Positions 22,832-30,320 of a DNA stretch of 64,000 nt are shown here, piece after piece. Within the stretch, counting starts at the first letter, position 1. Every line of letters begins with the position of its first letter. Source of the DNA: Longibacter salinarum (lineage in GTDB: Bacteria; Bacteroidota; Rhodothermia; Rhodothermales; Salinibacteraceae); NCBI RefSeq assembly GCF_002554795.1, contig NZ_PDEQ01000001.1, forward strand, positions 434,001 through 498,000, read 5' to 3'. The notes under the pieces were generated by a model. It made no database searches and was not told the DNA's origin. It saw nothing but the letters and a program-made list of their open reading frames with translations. The position numbers were made by a program, and so were the translations under genes.

Positions 22832-24070
22832 GTGTCTTCCCGGTTTGAAACCCTGATGGCCCTCCGCTACCTGAAGGGCGCGCAAGGTCGCGCTGAAGGT
22901 CGGAGTTTTCTACGTTTTATTACTTACGTCGCCATTGGCGGCGTGGCAATCGGTGTAGCCGCACTGCTGCTTTCATTTGCGATCGTTCGAGGCTTCAGCC
23001 AGGAAATCGAGAACAAGCTGATCGGCTTTGGTTCTCACCTCCAGGTAAGCAGTCACCTCCCGGATGCCCCCTTAGAGAACGCGGTCGCTCTAGAGGAGGG
23101 GATTGCGGCAATGGACTCGGTGACGCACGTCTCCCCGGTCGTTCAAACATTCGTCCTGCTTCGGGAGTCGCAGCAATCGATCGATGGGGTTGCTCTCGTG
23201 GGTACACGTACGCCGCCGTCGTACATGGCCGGACGAATCACGACCGGCACCTTTGATCTTGGCAGTGGTGCACAACCGGGCGTCGTCGTCGGACAATTGC
23301 TCGCCGATCGGCTCGGGCTCTCGGTCGGACAAAAAGTGGCTGCCTTTGCTATGCAGCAGGGCGGAGAAGGCCTACAGGTCGAGCGCCCCCGGGTGAAGTC
23401 GCTCACCGTTCGTGGGATCTACGAGACGTCACTTCTTGACGTGGACGACACCTATGTATTCACGAATCTTGCCACAGCTCGCGATCTTGCAGAGTATCCG
23501 GAAACGCAGGTATCGCGGTTTGACATCACGCTCACCGACGTAGCTCACGCAGACAGCGTCGCCCAACGCCTCGAGGACCGGTTCGGATGGCCGGTTCGTG
23601 CTCAGACGATCAAGCAGCAGTTTGCTGGATTGTTTGCGTGGGTCAACCTGCAGGAGGGCATCATTCCGCTGGTGATCGGCGTGATCGTTCTCGTTTCTGC
23701 ATTCAACATCATCGGTGCACTGTTGATGCTCATTCTTGAGAAGACCCGGGAGATCGGCGTTCTTCAAAGCCTCGGCGCGTCCGGCACCACGCTCAAGCGC
23801 CTCTTTCTGTTGCTCGGTCTCCTGATCGGGACGACCGGTACGATCATCGGCGAAGGCCTCGCTCTCGGCCTCGCGCTTTTACAGAAGCGCTACGACCTCA
23901 TTCCGCTCCCTGCGGAGGCGTACTACATGACATCCGCGCCAATCGAACTCAACCCCCTCGACTTTCTGATCGTCGCCGGCGTGACGTTGACGTTGTGTGG
24001 TCTCGCCGCCTACGTCCCAGCGCGTGTTGCAGCCCGCATCGAACCCGTTCGCGCGATCCGGTTCCAGTAG
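22832..24070 (+). CDS. LolC/LolE-type ABC permease
   Basis: Inner-membrane subunit of an ABC system of the lipoprotein-release (LolCDE) family, which extracts lipoproteins for transfer to the outer membrane. The 412 residues show the typical order: helix 1 (about 27-52, YVAIGGVAIGVAALLLSF), a periplasmic MacB-like domain (about 55-260) and three C-terminal helices forming the FtsX domain (about 275-400, LILEKTREIGVLQSLGAS). The GTG at 22832 keeps the conserved amphipathic start RFETLMALRYLKG; the ATG at 22856 would cut it. No LolD ATPase gene is next to it. It is divergent from the P5C dehydrogenase, with 266 bases between. Confidence 0.85.
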   Translation: MSSRFETLMALRYLKGAQGRAEGRSFLRFITYVAIGGVAIGVAALLLSFAIVRGFSQEIENKLIGFGSHLQVSSHLPDAPLENAVALEEGIAAMDSVTHVSPVVQTFVLLRESQQSIDGVALVGTRTPPSYMAGRITTGTFDLGSGAQPGVVVGQLLADRLGLSVGQKVAAFAMQQGGEGLQVERPRVKSLTVRGIYETSLLDVDDTYVFTNLATARDLAEYPETQVSRFDITLTDVAHADSVAQRLEDRFGWPVRAQTIKQQFAGLFAWVNLQEGIIPLVIGVIVLVSAFNIIGALLMLILEKTREIGVLQSLGASGTTLKRLFLLLGLLIGTTGTIIGEGLALGLALLQKRYDLIPLPAEAYYMTSAPIELNPLDFLIVAGVTLTLCGLAAYVPARVAARIEPVRAIRFQ

Positions 24071-24262
24071 TCGCACACACCAACGTGCATCCATGCGGCA
24101 ACTATTTTGATTTTGGAGGAACGCCGTGCAACAAATCCGCGACGCGTGCATCATGAGGTCCGTGGGTATATATAACGGTTCGCGTCACCTAGAGAAGCTT
24201 CCAAGCCTCCGGTGACGCCCACTCGCTTGAACCGATTCTCCGATTCAAATCTTCCCCCTCGC

Positions 24263-24760
24263 ATGCCCGAAACGCAAGTGCAAGCCCCCCGCGTCGACGT
24301 GAGTGATCAGGCGCCGGACTTTACTCTCTTCACCCACGACATGGAGCCGTGGAAATTATCCGATAAGCAAGGACAACCGGTCGTGCTTCTGTTCTTCCCC
24401 GGTGCCTTCACCAGCGTCTGCACCACAGAACTCAATACGGTCAACAACGAACGCGAGGACTTCGGAGCCCCGGACGTTGAAATTGCCGGTATCTCGACCG
24501 ACTCCCCGTTCGTGTTGGACGAATTTCGAAAAGTGAACGATCTACAGTTTGCTTTGTTAAGCGACCATGATGCGGAGGTCGCCGAAGCGTATGGTGTCAA
24601 GTACAGCAATGACTTTACACCCATGGGCCTCGACCGCATTGCCAAACGTGCAGCGTTCGTTATTGACGCGGATGGCGTGATTCAGTACGCGGAGGTGACG
24701 GAAAACGCCGGCGTACAGCCTGACTTCGATGTGATCAAAGAGGTCCTGGCCAATCTCTAG
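24263..24760 (+). CDS. 1-Cys peroxiredoxin (AhpE/BCP-like)
   Basis: Thiol peroxidase that reduces H2O2 and organic hydroperoxides. Of 165 residues from the ATG at 24263 (MPETQVQAP), the only cysteine is peroxidatic Cys53 in PGAFTSVCTTEL, so an external thiol must resolve it. The AhpC/TSA fold is complete: DFTLFTHDMEPWKLSD, LLFFPGAFTSVC and ISTDSPFVLDEFRK. The best fit is the AhpE / Prx-D group. The frame is open upstream to 24212 but the added residues do not look conserved. A hairpin follows the stop. The gene stands alone between the permease and a nitrilase-family gene. Confidence 0.88.
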   Translation: MPETQVQAPRVDVSDQAPDFTLFTHDMEPWKLSDKQGQPVVLLFFPGAFTSVCTTELNTVNNEREDFGAPDVEIAGISTDSPFVLDEFRKVNDLQFALLSDHDAEVAEAYGVKYSNDFTPMGLDRIAKRAAFVIDADGVIQYAEVTENAGVQPDFDVIKEVLANL

Positions 24761-25107
24761 CCAACGATCATCTTCTCACTCCTGAAGATGACTCTGTTTT
24801 TAGCCTGTCTCCTTGAATTCGTCGTTTAAGAAACCGTAAAATACATATGTTGGGCGAGTTGAATCGTTGCTCGCGACTCATAACGCCCAATTAGATCGAC
24901 GCTCGAGCGGGACATTACGTAGTCCGTGGATGGCTGGAGGGCCTGCGGTTGCGCGTTCCGCTCGAGCGTCGCTACGTTCAGACGCCATTCCGCCTAGCAC
25001 CTCGCCGCAGCGTCTGCTTGTGCATAGGAGATCGATGAAACGGAGACCCATCGGCCCGAAGGGGGAAGAGACGATTCAGTTATTACACGCCAAGAAATAA
25101 TCCACCC
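24761..25107. other. 347-bp gap after peroxiredoxin gene
   Basis: Besides the hairpin at 24768-24791 I see nothing convincing. A 77-codon plus-strand frame (24867-25100) is Arg/Ser-rich without motifs and is likely chance. The 5' leader of the nitrilase-family gene lies at the right end. Confidence 0.5.
24768..24801 (+). terminator. terminator after peroxiredoxin
   Basis: The stem TCATCTTC (24768-24775) pairs with GAAGATGA (24784-24791) over an 8-base loop. After a 5-base gap comes a run of five T (24797-24801). It begins 7 bases after the stop codon, in the right place for intrinsic termination, although the stem is AT-rich. Confidence 0.5.
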
Positions 25108-25971
25108 GTGGAATCTACAACAACGGACGAACACGCGAATTCGGCCAGGGGAGTCGATCCCATTCGAATTGCCTGTGTTCAGTGTGAACCTGAATATCTC
25201 GAGCCCGAAGCCAATCGCTCGAAGACGGATGCCCTGCTCGACGATCTGGATGCAGATCTCGTCGTTTTACCGGAATTGCTTCCATCAGGTTATTTTTTCC
25301 GGTCAGAGGCGGATGTGGCGTCGGTCGTAGAGGACGAGCGCGGTCCGACCACGGCGTGGCTGCACGACTGGGCGCAGCAACTGGACGCAGTTCTGGTTGC
25401 CGGCTATCCCGAGAAGGACGGAGATGCATTGTACAATAGCGCTGCTATCGTCGGCCCATCGGGGCTCATCGATACGTATCGCAAGGTCCACCTCTTCAAC
25501 GAGGAGAAGCGGTGGTTCGAGCCGGGAGACAACGGGTTTCCGGTGCACACGATTACGACATCCAGCGGCACCACCTACCGGCTCGGGGTCATGATTTGCT
25601 TCGACTGGTACTTTCCTGAGGCTGCAAGGACGCTCGCGCTCCAAGGAGCAGATGTCATCGCACATCCGTCGAATCTCGTCTTGCCGCACTGTCCCAACTC
25701 GATGCCGATCCGAGCCCGGGAAAATCACGTCTTCACGATTACAGCGAATCGATACGGAAGCGAGACGAGCGGAGACGAGACGCTCGACTTTATCGGCCAG
25801 AGCTCGGTGTGCGACCCGAATGGAGACGTGCTGTACCGCGGCAAAGATGAGGGCGACGAGGTGTTCACCACGACTATCCGCCCGCATGAGGCACGGAATC
25901 GCAGGATCAACAAGTACAACGACATCTTCGCTGACCGGCGGCCGGACATGTACAACCTGACAAGCGACTGA
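25108..25971 (+). CDS. nitrilase-superfamily carbon-nitrogen hydrolase
   Basis: Cytoplasmic amidase-type hydrolase of 287 residues that starts at GTG 25108. The Glu-Lys-Cys triad is Glu56 (VVLPELLPSGYFF), Lys126 (YRKVHLFNEEK) and Cys164 (GVMICFDWYFPEA). A second conserved region, PNSMPIRARENHVFTITANR, follows. The IACVQCEP start and total length are typical of the N-carbamoylputrescine-amidase / omega-amidase branch. The substrate cannot be assigned. It converges on the rraA-like gene with 36 bases between them. Confidence 0.88.
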   Translation: MESTTTDEHANSARGVDPIRIACVQCEPEYLEPEANRSKTDALLDDLDADLVVLPELLPSGYFFRSEADVASVVEDERGPTTAWLHDWAQQLDAVLVAGYPEKDGDALYNSAAIVGPSGLIDTYRKVHLFNEEKRWFEPGDNGFPVHTITTSSGTTYRLGVMICFDWYFPEAARTLALQGADVIAHPSNLVLPHCPNSMPIRARENHVFTITANRYGSETSGDETLDFIGQSSVCDPNGDVLYRGKDEGDEVFTTTIRPHEARNRRINKYNDIFADRRPDMYNLTSD

Positions 25972-26007
25972 CGTGATGGGGGCAGTCCCTTGAATAAGGC
26001 ACTGGTA

Positions 26008-26487
26008 TTAGCTGAGCAAGTCGTGATCTGAGACGATGATTCCATCTTCGTCGGCGTAAAGGAAGTCGCCGGGTTCAATGAGGCAACCGGCCATGGTCAC
26101 CGGAACGTCCACGGCGCCGACGCCATTCTTTCGGCTTTTCCGCGGACTCGTCGCGAGAGCCATGACGCCAACGTCCAGCTTGGCGAGCTCTTTCGAATCT
26201 CGCACGCATCCATTGATGATCACGCCGCTCCATCCGTGATCGATCGCTCGTTGAGCCATCCGATCGCCCAGCAGCGCACACCACGTGGATCCCCCACCGT
26301 CGACGACCAAGACGCGGCCATTTCCAGATGTGGCCAGCTTGTCTCGCATCAAGACGTTGTCCTCATACAGGTGGACGGTCGCCACCTCACCACCGAAAGC
26401 GGTCTTCCGGCCGAAATGCTTGAGGACAGGTTCGGCCACCTGAACGTCCCGATTTTCATCGTAGAGGTCTGCTGTCGATATCGCCAT
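26008..26487 (-). CDS. RraA-like protein
   Basis: Protein of 159 residues in the RraA / HMG-aldolase fold, starting MAISTADLYDENRD. It contains the family core VLVVDGGGSTWCALLGDRMAQRAIDHGWSG (quoted in part: GGGSTWCALLGD, then GVIINGCVRDSKEL). E. coli RraA binds and inhibits RNase E. Relatives are 4-hydroxy-4-methyl-2-oxoglutarate aldolases with a Gly-x20-Arg-Asp metal site, and an Arg-Asp pair is present here in CVRD. Sequence alone cannot say which activity applies. It lies immediately downstream of purC in the same direction, after a short tandem repeat. Confidence 0.82.
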   Translation of the reverse strand: MAISTADLYDENRDVQVAEPVLKHFGRKTAFGGEVATVHLYEDNVLMRDKLATSGNGRVLVVDGGGSTWCALLGDRMAQRAIDHGWSGVIINGCVRDSKELAKLDVGVMALATSPRKSRKNGVGAVDVPVTMAGCLIEPGDFLYADEDGIIVSDHDLLS

Positions 26488-26516
26488 CGTGTCCGCGTTA
26501 AGAGGGGAGAAGTAGA

Positions 26517-26542
26517 GTGGCTCTAGGGAGTGGCTCTAGGGA
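26517..26542. repeat. 13-bp tandem duplication
   Basis: GTGGCTCTAGGGA occurs twice head to tail (26517-26529 and 26530-26542), directly after the purC stop codon on the minus strand and about 30 bases before the rraA-like start. It is most likely a slippage duplication. Confidence 0.8.
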
Positions 26543-26543
26543 G

Positions 26544-27500
26544 CTATGCGATGCTGAGAGCTTCACGGATTCGCTCTACCGGATCCGTATGCAGATCTGG
26601 CTCGAATGTCGTTGCCGTAAGCTGCTCGTACAGCTCGACGTAGCGCTCGGTGACCCGTACGCGAAGTTCGTCCGGTAGATCGGGCATCGTCTGTCCCGGC
26701 TGTCCCGTGAACCCGTTGTCTCGAAGCCAGTCGCGAACAAACTCTTTGGACAGCTGCCGCTGCGGCTCATTCGCCTCGAGTCGCTCCTCGTAGCCGTCAG
26801 CGTAGAAGTAACGCGAACAATCCGGCGTGTGCACTTCATCGATGAGAACGATCGACCCATCGGATGTCCGACCGAACTCGTATTTCGTATCCACGAGGAT
26901 GAGATCGCGCTCGGCTGCCATCTCCGCACCACGATCGTACAGCGTGCGTGCATATTCGGCGCACGTGTCGAAGGTCTCTGCGTCGATGAGACCGCGCTCG
27001 ATGGCCTCGTCCCGACTAATGTTCTCGTCGTGACCTTCCTCGGCTTTCGTTGCGGGCGTAAGGACCGGCTCCGGCAGCCGACTATTCTGTCGAAGACCAT
27101 CCGGAAACGGCTGCCCGGAGATTTCACGGTTGCCGGCGTCATACAGGCGCCATGCCTGACCGGCCAGATAACCGCGCATGACGAACTCGATCGGGAGCGG
27201 ATCGCAGGCCGTCGCAACCGTCACGTTGGGGTCCGGCACCTGCTTGACATGATTCGGAACGAGGTCCTTCGTTGCCTCAAAGAAGAAGGCAGCCGTCTGA
27301 TTCAGGATCTGCCCCTTGAACGGAATGGTCTGCTTCAGGATGTGGTCGAACGAGGAGATCCGGTCGGTCGTGATCAACACCAGGTCCTCACCCTGGCGGT
27401 ACGTATCGCGAACCTTGCCTTCGTAACGGGTGCCGAGCGAGTCGAAGTGGGTGCGCTCGAGTGTATGATCCAGAAATGCGTGAATGCGTTCAGCGTCCAT
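26544..27500 (-). CDS. purC: SAICAR synthetase PurC
   Basis: Phosphoribosylaminoimidazole-succinocarboxamide synthase: joins CAIR and aspartate with ATP in purine synthesis. The 318-residue protein is of the longer eukaryote-like length. It has GTRYEGKVRDTYRQGEDLVLI near residue 23 (quoted in part: YEGKVRDTY), TTDRISSFDHIL, EFVMRGYLAG and LVDTKYEFG, all signature blocks of the family. It is isolated from other purine genes except that guaB lies 28 kb away in the window. An rraA-like gene follows on the same strand. Confidence 0.94.
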   Translation of the reverse strand: MDAERIHAFLDHTLERTHFDSLGTRYEGKVRDTYRQGEDLVLITTDRISSFDHILKQTIPFKGQILNQTAAFFFEATKDLVPNHVKQVPDPNVTVATACDPLPIEFVMRGYLAGQAWRLYDAGNREISGQPFPDGLRQNSRLPEPVLTPATKAEEGHDENISRDEAIERGLIDAETFDTCAEYARTLYDRGAEMAAERDLILVDTKYEFGRTSDGSIVLIDEVHTPDCSRYFYADGYEERLEANEPQRQLSKEFVRDWLRDNGFTGQPGQTMPDLPDELRVRVTERYVELYEQLTATTFEPDLHTDPVERIREALSIA

Positions 27501-27788
27501 GGACGGGAGATGAGAGCGACGAACAGGCGAGATCGAGTTAGAATGATGCGCCGACGGACCGACGGGCGCATCGCCACGAGCAACATCAACGCTGTATGCA
27601 TTAGATGCAAGACACTCGCGTGCAGATTTGATCTACGCTACGGGAGCTCAACCGAAATCCGGGATTGACGATTCAGTGCCGGATTGAATATCTCACGCCC
27701 AATCCCCGTCCGGTCCAAAAACTATGGGTTGACCCGCATGCATGCGGACGGTATGGCACACGTAGCACCTGCGAATGCGGGCGCCGTG

Positions 27789-28844
27789 TTATCTGAGATC
27801 TGGCTTCTCGTCTTTGCCTCCGGACGACTTGCGAATTTTCAACGTCGGACGGATGAGCTTCGACATCGTCTGTCCGGTATTCGAGCGTCGGAGGCGCTGG
27901 AGAAGGACATTTGTTGCCTCTTCTCCGACATCGTGCATGTTCTGGGCAACACTCGACAAGCCGATAAAGCGGCTGATTTTGATGTCGTCGTATCCGATCA
28001 AAGCGATATCCTCGGGGACGCTCTTGCCGGCGTGACGAATTGCCTGCCAGGCGCCAATTGCCTGGACATCGCTGCTCGCGAAGACAGCCGTGACGTCGGG
28101 ATGCTGCTCCAGGATCACCTCCATCGCTTCATAGCCCGACTCCTCACTGAAGCCGTCGTGTTTCTTCGTCCGCCCCTGCGCGATGCGTTCGGGATTGAAC
28201 TCGAGACCGGCTGCTTCGAGAGCGGCCTTATATCCATTCACTCGGGCATTTCGGAGGCGATTATCGTCGTGCGGGGTCGTGATCATCGCGATATCGGTAT
28301 GCCCCTGCTCGATGAGGTGCTCCACGGCCTGCTGAGACCCCGGCTCCTCATCCCAGTAAAACGAGTCCATGTCATCCCACTGCGTGCCGATCAAAACGAC
28401 CGGCGCGCCCAGCGTCTTAAGTTCGTCCGCAATCTCTTCGTCTACGGGCAGCCCCGCGACCAAAAGCCCATCCATCGCTCCTCTTGCCAAAAACTTCTGG
28501 AGCGTCATTTTCGGCGCTTCCCATGCGAGATCGCATAGAAGCAGGTCGAGGTCATTGCCATCGAGTTCGCTACGAACGCCTTTCAGTAGCTCGTTGTGGA
28601 ATGGCGTCGTAAATGTCGGGACCGCAACGGCAATCGTACGCGTCGCCCGTTGCGCCAGCGATTTCGCGGTCCGATTCGGACGAAACTGAAGTTTCTGGAT
28701 CGCTTTCAGAACCGTTTCGCGGGTCGAATCGGATACATCGCGCGACTCGTTAAGAACGCGCGACACCGTCGAGATCGCAACACCTGCGTGCTCAGCGACA
28801 TCGTAGATGGTCGTTTTGGAATCGTCCCGTGTTTCCTGGGCCAT
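27789..28844 (-). CDS. LacI-family transcriptional regulator
   Basis: Repressor or activator of 351 residues with the N-terminal LacI HTH (about 10-35, TTIYDVAEHAGVAISTVSRV), the hinge helix (RPNRTAKSLAQR) and a periplasmic-binding-protein-like effector domain (about 68-335, including VTAVFASSDVQAIGAW and DIALIGYDDI). The effector is presumably a sugar or nucleoside, but no sugar-utilisation gene is adjacent. The neighbours are a ThiD-like gene upstream (119-base gap, same strand) and purC downstream. Targets are unknown. Confidence 0.9.
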   Translation of the reverse strand: MAQETRDDSKTTIYDVAEHAGVAISTVSRVLNESRDVSDSTRETVLKAIQKLQFRPNRTAKSLAQRATRTIAVAVPTFTTPFHNELLKGVRSELDGNDLDLLLCDLAWEAPKMTLQKFLARGAMDGLLVAGLPVDEEIADELKTLGAPVVLIGTQWDDMDSFYWDEEPGSQQAVEHLIEQGHTDIAMITTPHDDNRLRNARVNGYKAALEAAGLEFNPERIAQGRTKKHDGFSEESGYEAMEVILEQHPDVTAVFASSDVQAIGAWQAIRHAGKSVPEDIALIGYDDIKISRFIGLSSVAQNMHDVGEEATNVLLQRLRRSNTGQTMSKLIRPTLKIRKSSGGKDEKPDLR

Positions 28845-28894
28845 GGTTGGATTTCAGGCAATGAATGAGGCCCCGGCGACGCTCTCTACTTCAA

Positions 28895-28912
28895 TCGTAC
28901 GGGCACGTACGA
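28895..28912. promoter_or_regulatory. inverted repeat before lacI-type gene
   Basis: TCGTAC (28895-28900) and GTACGA (28907-28912) form a symmetric pair around six bases, 51-68 bases upstream of the LacI-type start. It could be an autoregulatory site, but it lacks the central CG-fused palindrome of typical LacI operators. Confidence 0.25.
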
Positions 28913-28963
28913 GAGTTTCGTCCCGGGTTCGGGGCCAGCGTTCAGACGTGAGAGATAAGTCGT

Positions 28964-29833
28964 TTATTCTGTAACGTCTGAGAGAATCCGATGATGCAGA
29001 GCGCCAAAGTAGACGCTCGAAGGGGAAGGCTGATCGGTCTGCGATGCCTCATGAATGGCATCCGTAACCACAGCTTTTGAGGCACGCAGGGCGTCCACCA
29101 GCGAGCGCCCGCTCCAGAGGCTATGCAAAACAGACATCATCAGTCCACTCGCGCGCCCGGACAGTTTGTCGACTCCTTCGATGAACGGCGCTTCGAACAC
29201 CGCGAGGTCTTCGCCATCATAAAATAGGTCGACGGAATAGTTCGGCGGTTCACTTTCGGTGTCGAAATGGTGAGTCGCGAGTCTACCGCAGCGTAACAGG
29301 ACATTCGATGCGCCGAGCTGACCAACCCGCTGGGCCGCCACCTGTGCGTCATCCAGACTCGGAATTTCCATACCGGCAAGGAGCGTCGCATCCGTCAGGC
29401 TCGCGCTCACGAGCTCGGCCGACGACATGTGCTCGCTGACGATCTCGACTGTTTCTGGCTCCGCAATGTCTTCACCGCTCGGGCCACTGAGGGTCAGGTC
29501 GAGGACGAGGGGTCCGTCGAGATAGGCGTCGAGGATCTTGAATATCGCTTCCGCTGAGGCCGCGCTTCCAACCACGCCCACCTTGGCTGCAGTTGGCTGT
29601 CTCGTTTCAAAAATATGCTCCAGTTGAGCACTGACTGTATCGGCCGGGACCTCGAGTACGTCAGTCACCACGCCATTGCCGGCGACGACGTGCGATGTGC
29701 AGACCGTGTAGGGCGTCGTTCCGAACCCTTGGGCAGCAAGTGTGTCGGCAGTCAGACCGCGTTCGAGTGCGGGATATTGTGCACCGATCACAAGAGGGCG
29801 AAAGGTCGAAGCAGAAGTGGAAGTATCAGGCAC
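28964..29833 (-). CDS. ThiD-like kinase homolog, catalytic loop altered
   Basis: Ribokinase-fold protein of about 289 residues from a GTG at 29833. It aligns in order with hydroxymethylpyrimidine (phosphate) kinase ThiD: GLTADTLAAQGFGTTPYTVC corresponds to the ThiD GIQADLKTF region, AKVGVVGSAASAEAI to its AVKIGMLGS block, and PLVLDLTLSGPSGE to the PVVLDPVM block. The anion-hole and catalytic motif GTGCT near the C-terminus is replaced by KLSGRASGLMMSV, so the active-site Cys and the usual Asp environment are missing. It may be a regulatory paralog or use another substrate. The start is uncertain: an open frame reaches 30160 but the extra residues look unrelated. Confidence 0.55.
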   Translation of the reverse strand: MPDTSTSASTFRPLVIGAQYPALERGLTADTLAAQGFGTTPYTVCTSHVVAGNGVVTDVLEVPADTVSAQLEHIFETRQPTAAKVGVVGSAASAEAIFKILDAYLDGPLVLDLTLSGPSGEDIAEPETVEIVSEHMSSAELVSASLTDATLLAGMEIPSLDDAQVAAQRVGQLGASNVLLRCGRLATHHFDTESEPPNYSVDLFYDGEDLAVFEAPFIEGVDKLSGRASGLMMSVLHSLWSGRSLVDALRASKAVVTDAIHEASQTDQPSPSSVYFGALHHRILSDVTE

Positions 29834-30320
29834 GCGTCGGGATGTACGTAGAGATCGAAAAAAAGGTGATACCCCGAGAAAAGGGTCGTCGGCGTCGCGG
29901 ACTACTCGTCCACACATACAAACATAGCGGAACGTTGAGCCGGGCACAAGCACATGCTCAGCGAAAAACTCGCCCGTCGTTCGCCATATTCTGTTTACAT
30001 TACGCCACGGGCGAAAGTTCGCTACCGGGGGCTGCCCCAAGCAAATATGTGGATGTGCGATATCTGAGAACTCCGCGGCATCGATGGGGCGTGCATTTAA
30101 CCAAAACACACAGCACCCGTAAATACTATCAACGAAGAGAAACCTAGACACCTCTGACACATTGCTTCCCGAGCGATCAACGTCTATTTGTAAGCAGTAC
30201 TGATTTCACGAGGTGCCACGGGCACGGCGTACCTCGTATTGCCTTGACAACGGTGCCATATTATCTGGCCCGGAGCCCCTTTCTTGTCGCACGTTCACCC
30301 TTCGATACGTATTCCTGGCG
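29834..30320. other. 487-bp divergent intergenic region
   Basis: Separates the ThiD-like gene (minus) from the ribA-ribD fusion gene (plus), so it must carry both promoters. I looked for TPP and FMN riboswitch cores and saw neither. The right end has the hairpin at 30208-30237. Open frames on both strands lack motifs. Confidence 0.5.
30208..30237 (+). promoter_or_regulatory. hairpin in ribA-ribD leader
   Basis: ACGAGGT (30208-30214) pairs with ACCTCGT (30231-30237). The overlapping GTGCC (30213-30217) can instead pair with GGCAC (30221-30225). Two mutually exclusive helices 84-113 bases before the start could act as an attenuator or operator. No T run follows. Confidence 0.25.

Noticed and set aside
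24867-25100. 77-codon frame between peroxiredoxin and nitrilase-family genes
   Set aside because: Arg/Ser-rich, no motif, and it falls in what looks like a leader region.
29834-30320. FMN or TPP riboswitch before the ribA-ribD fusion or ThiD-like gene
   Set aside because: I looked for the conserved cores of both classes on both strands and did not find them.
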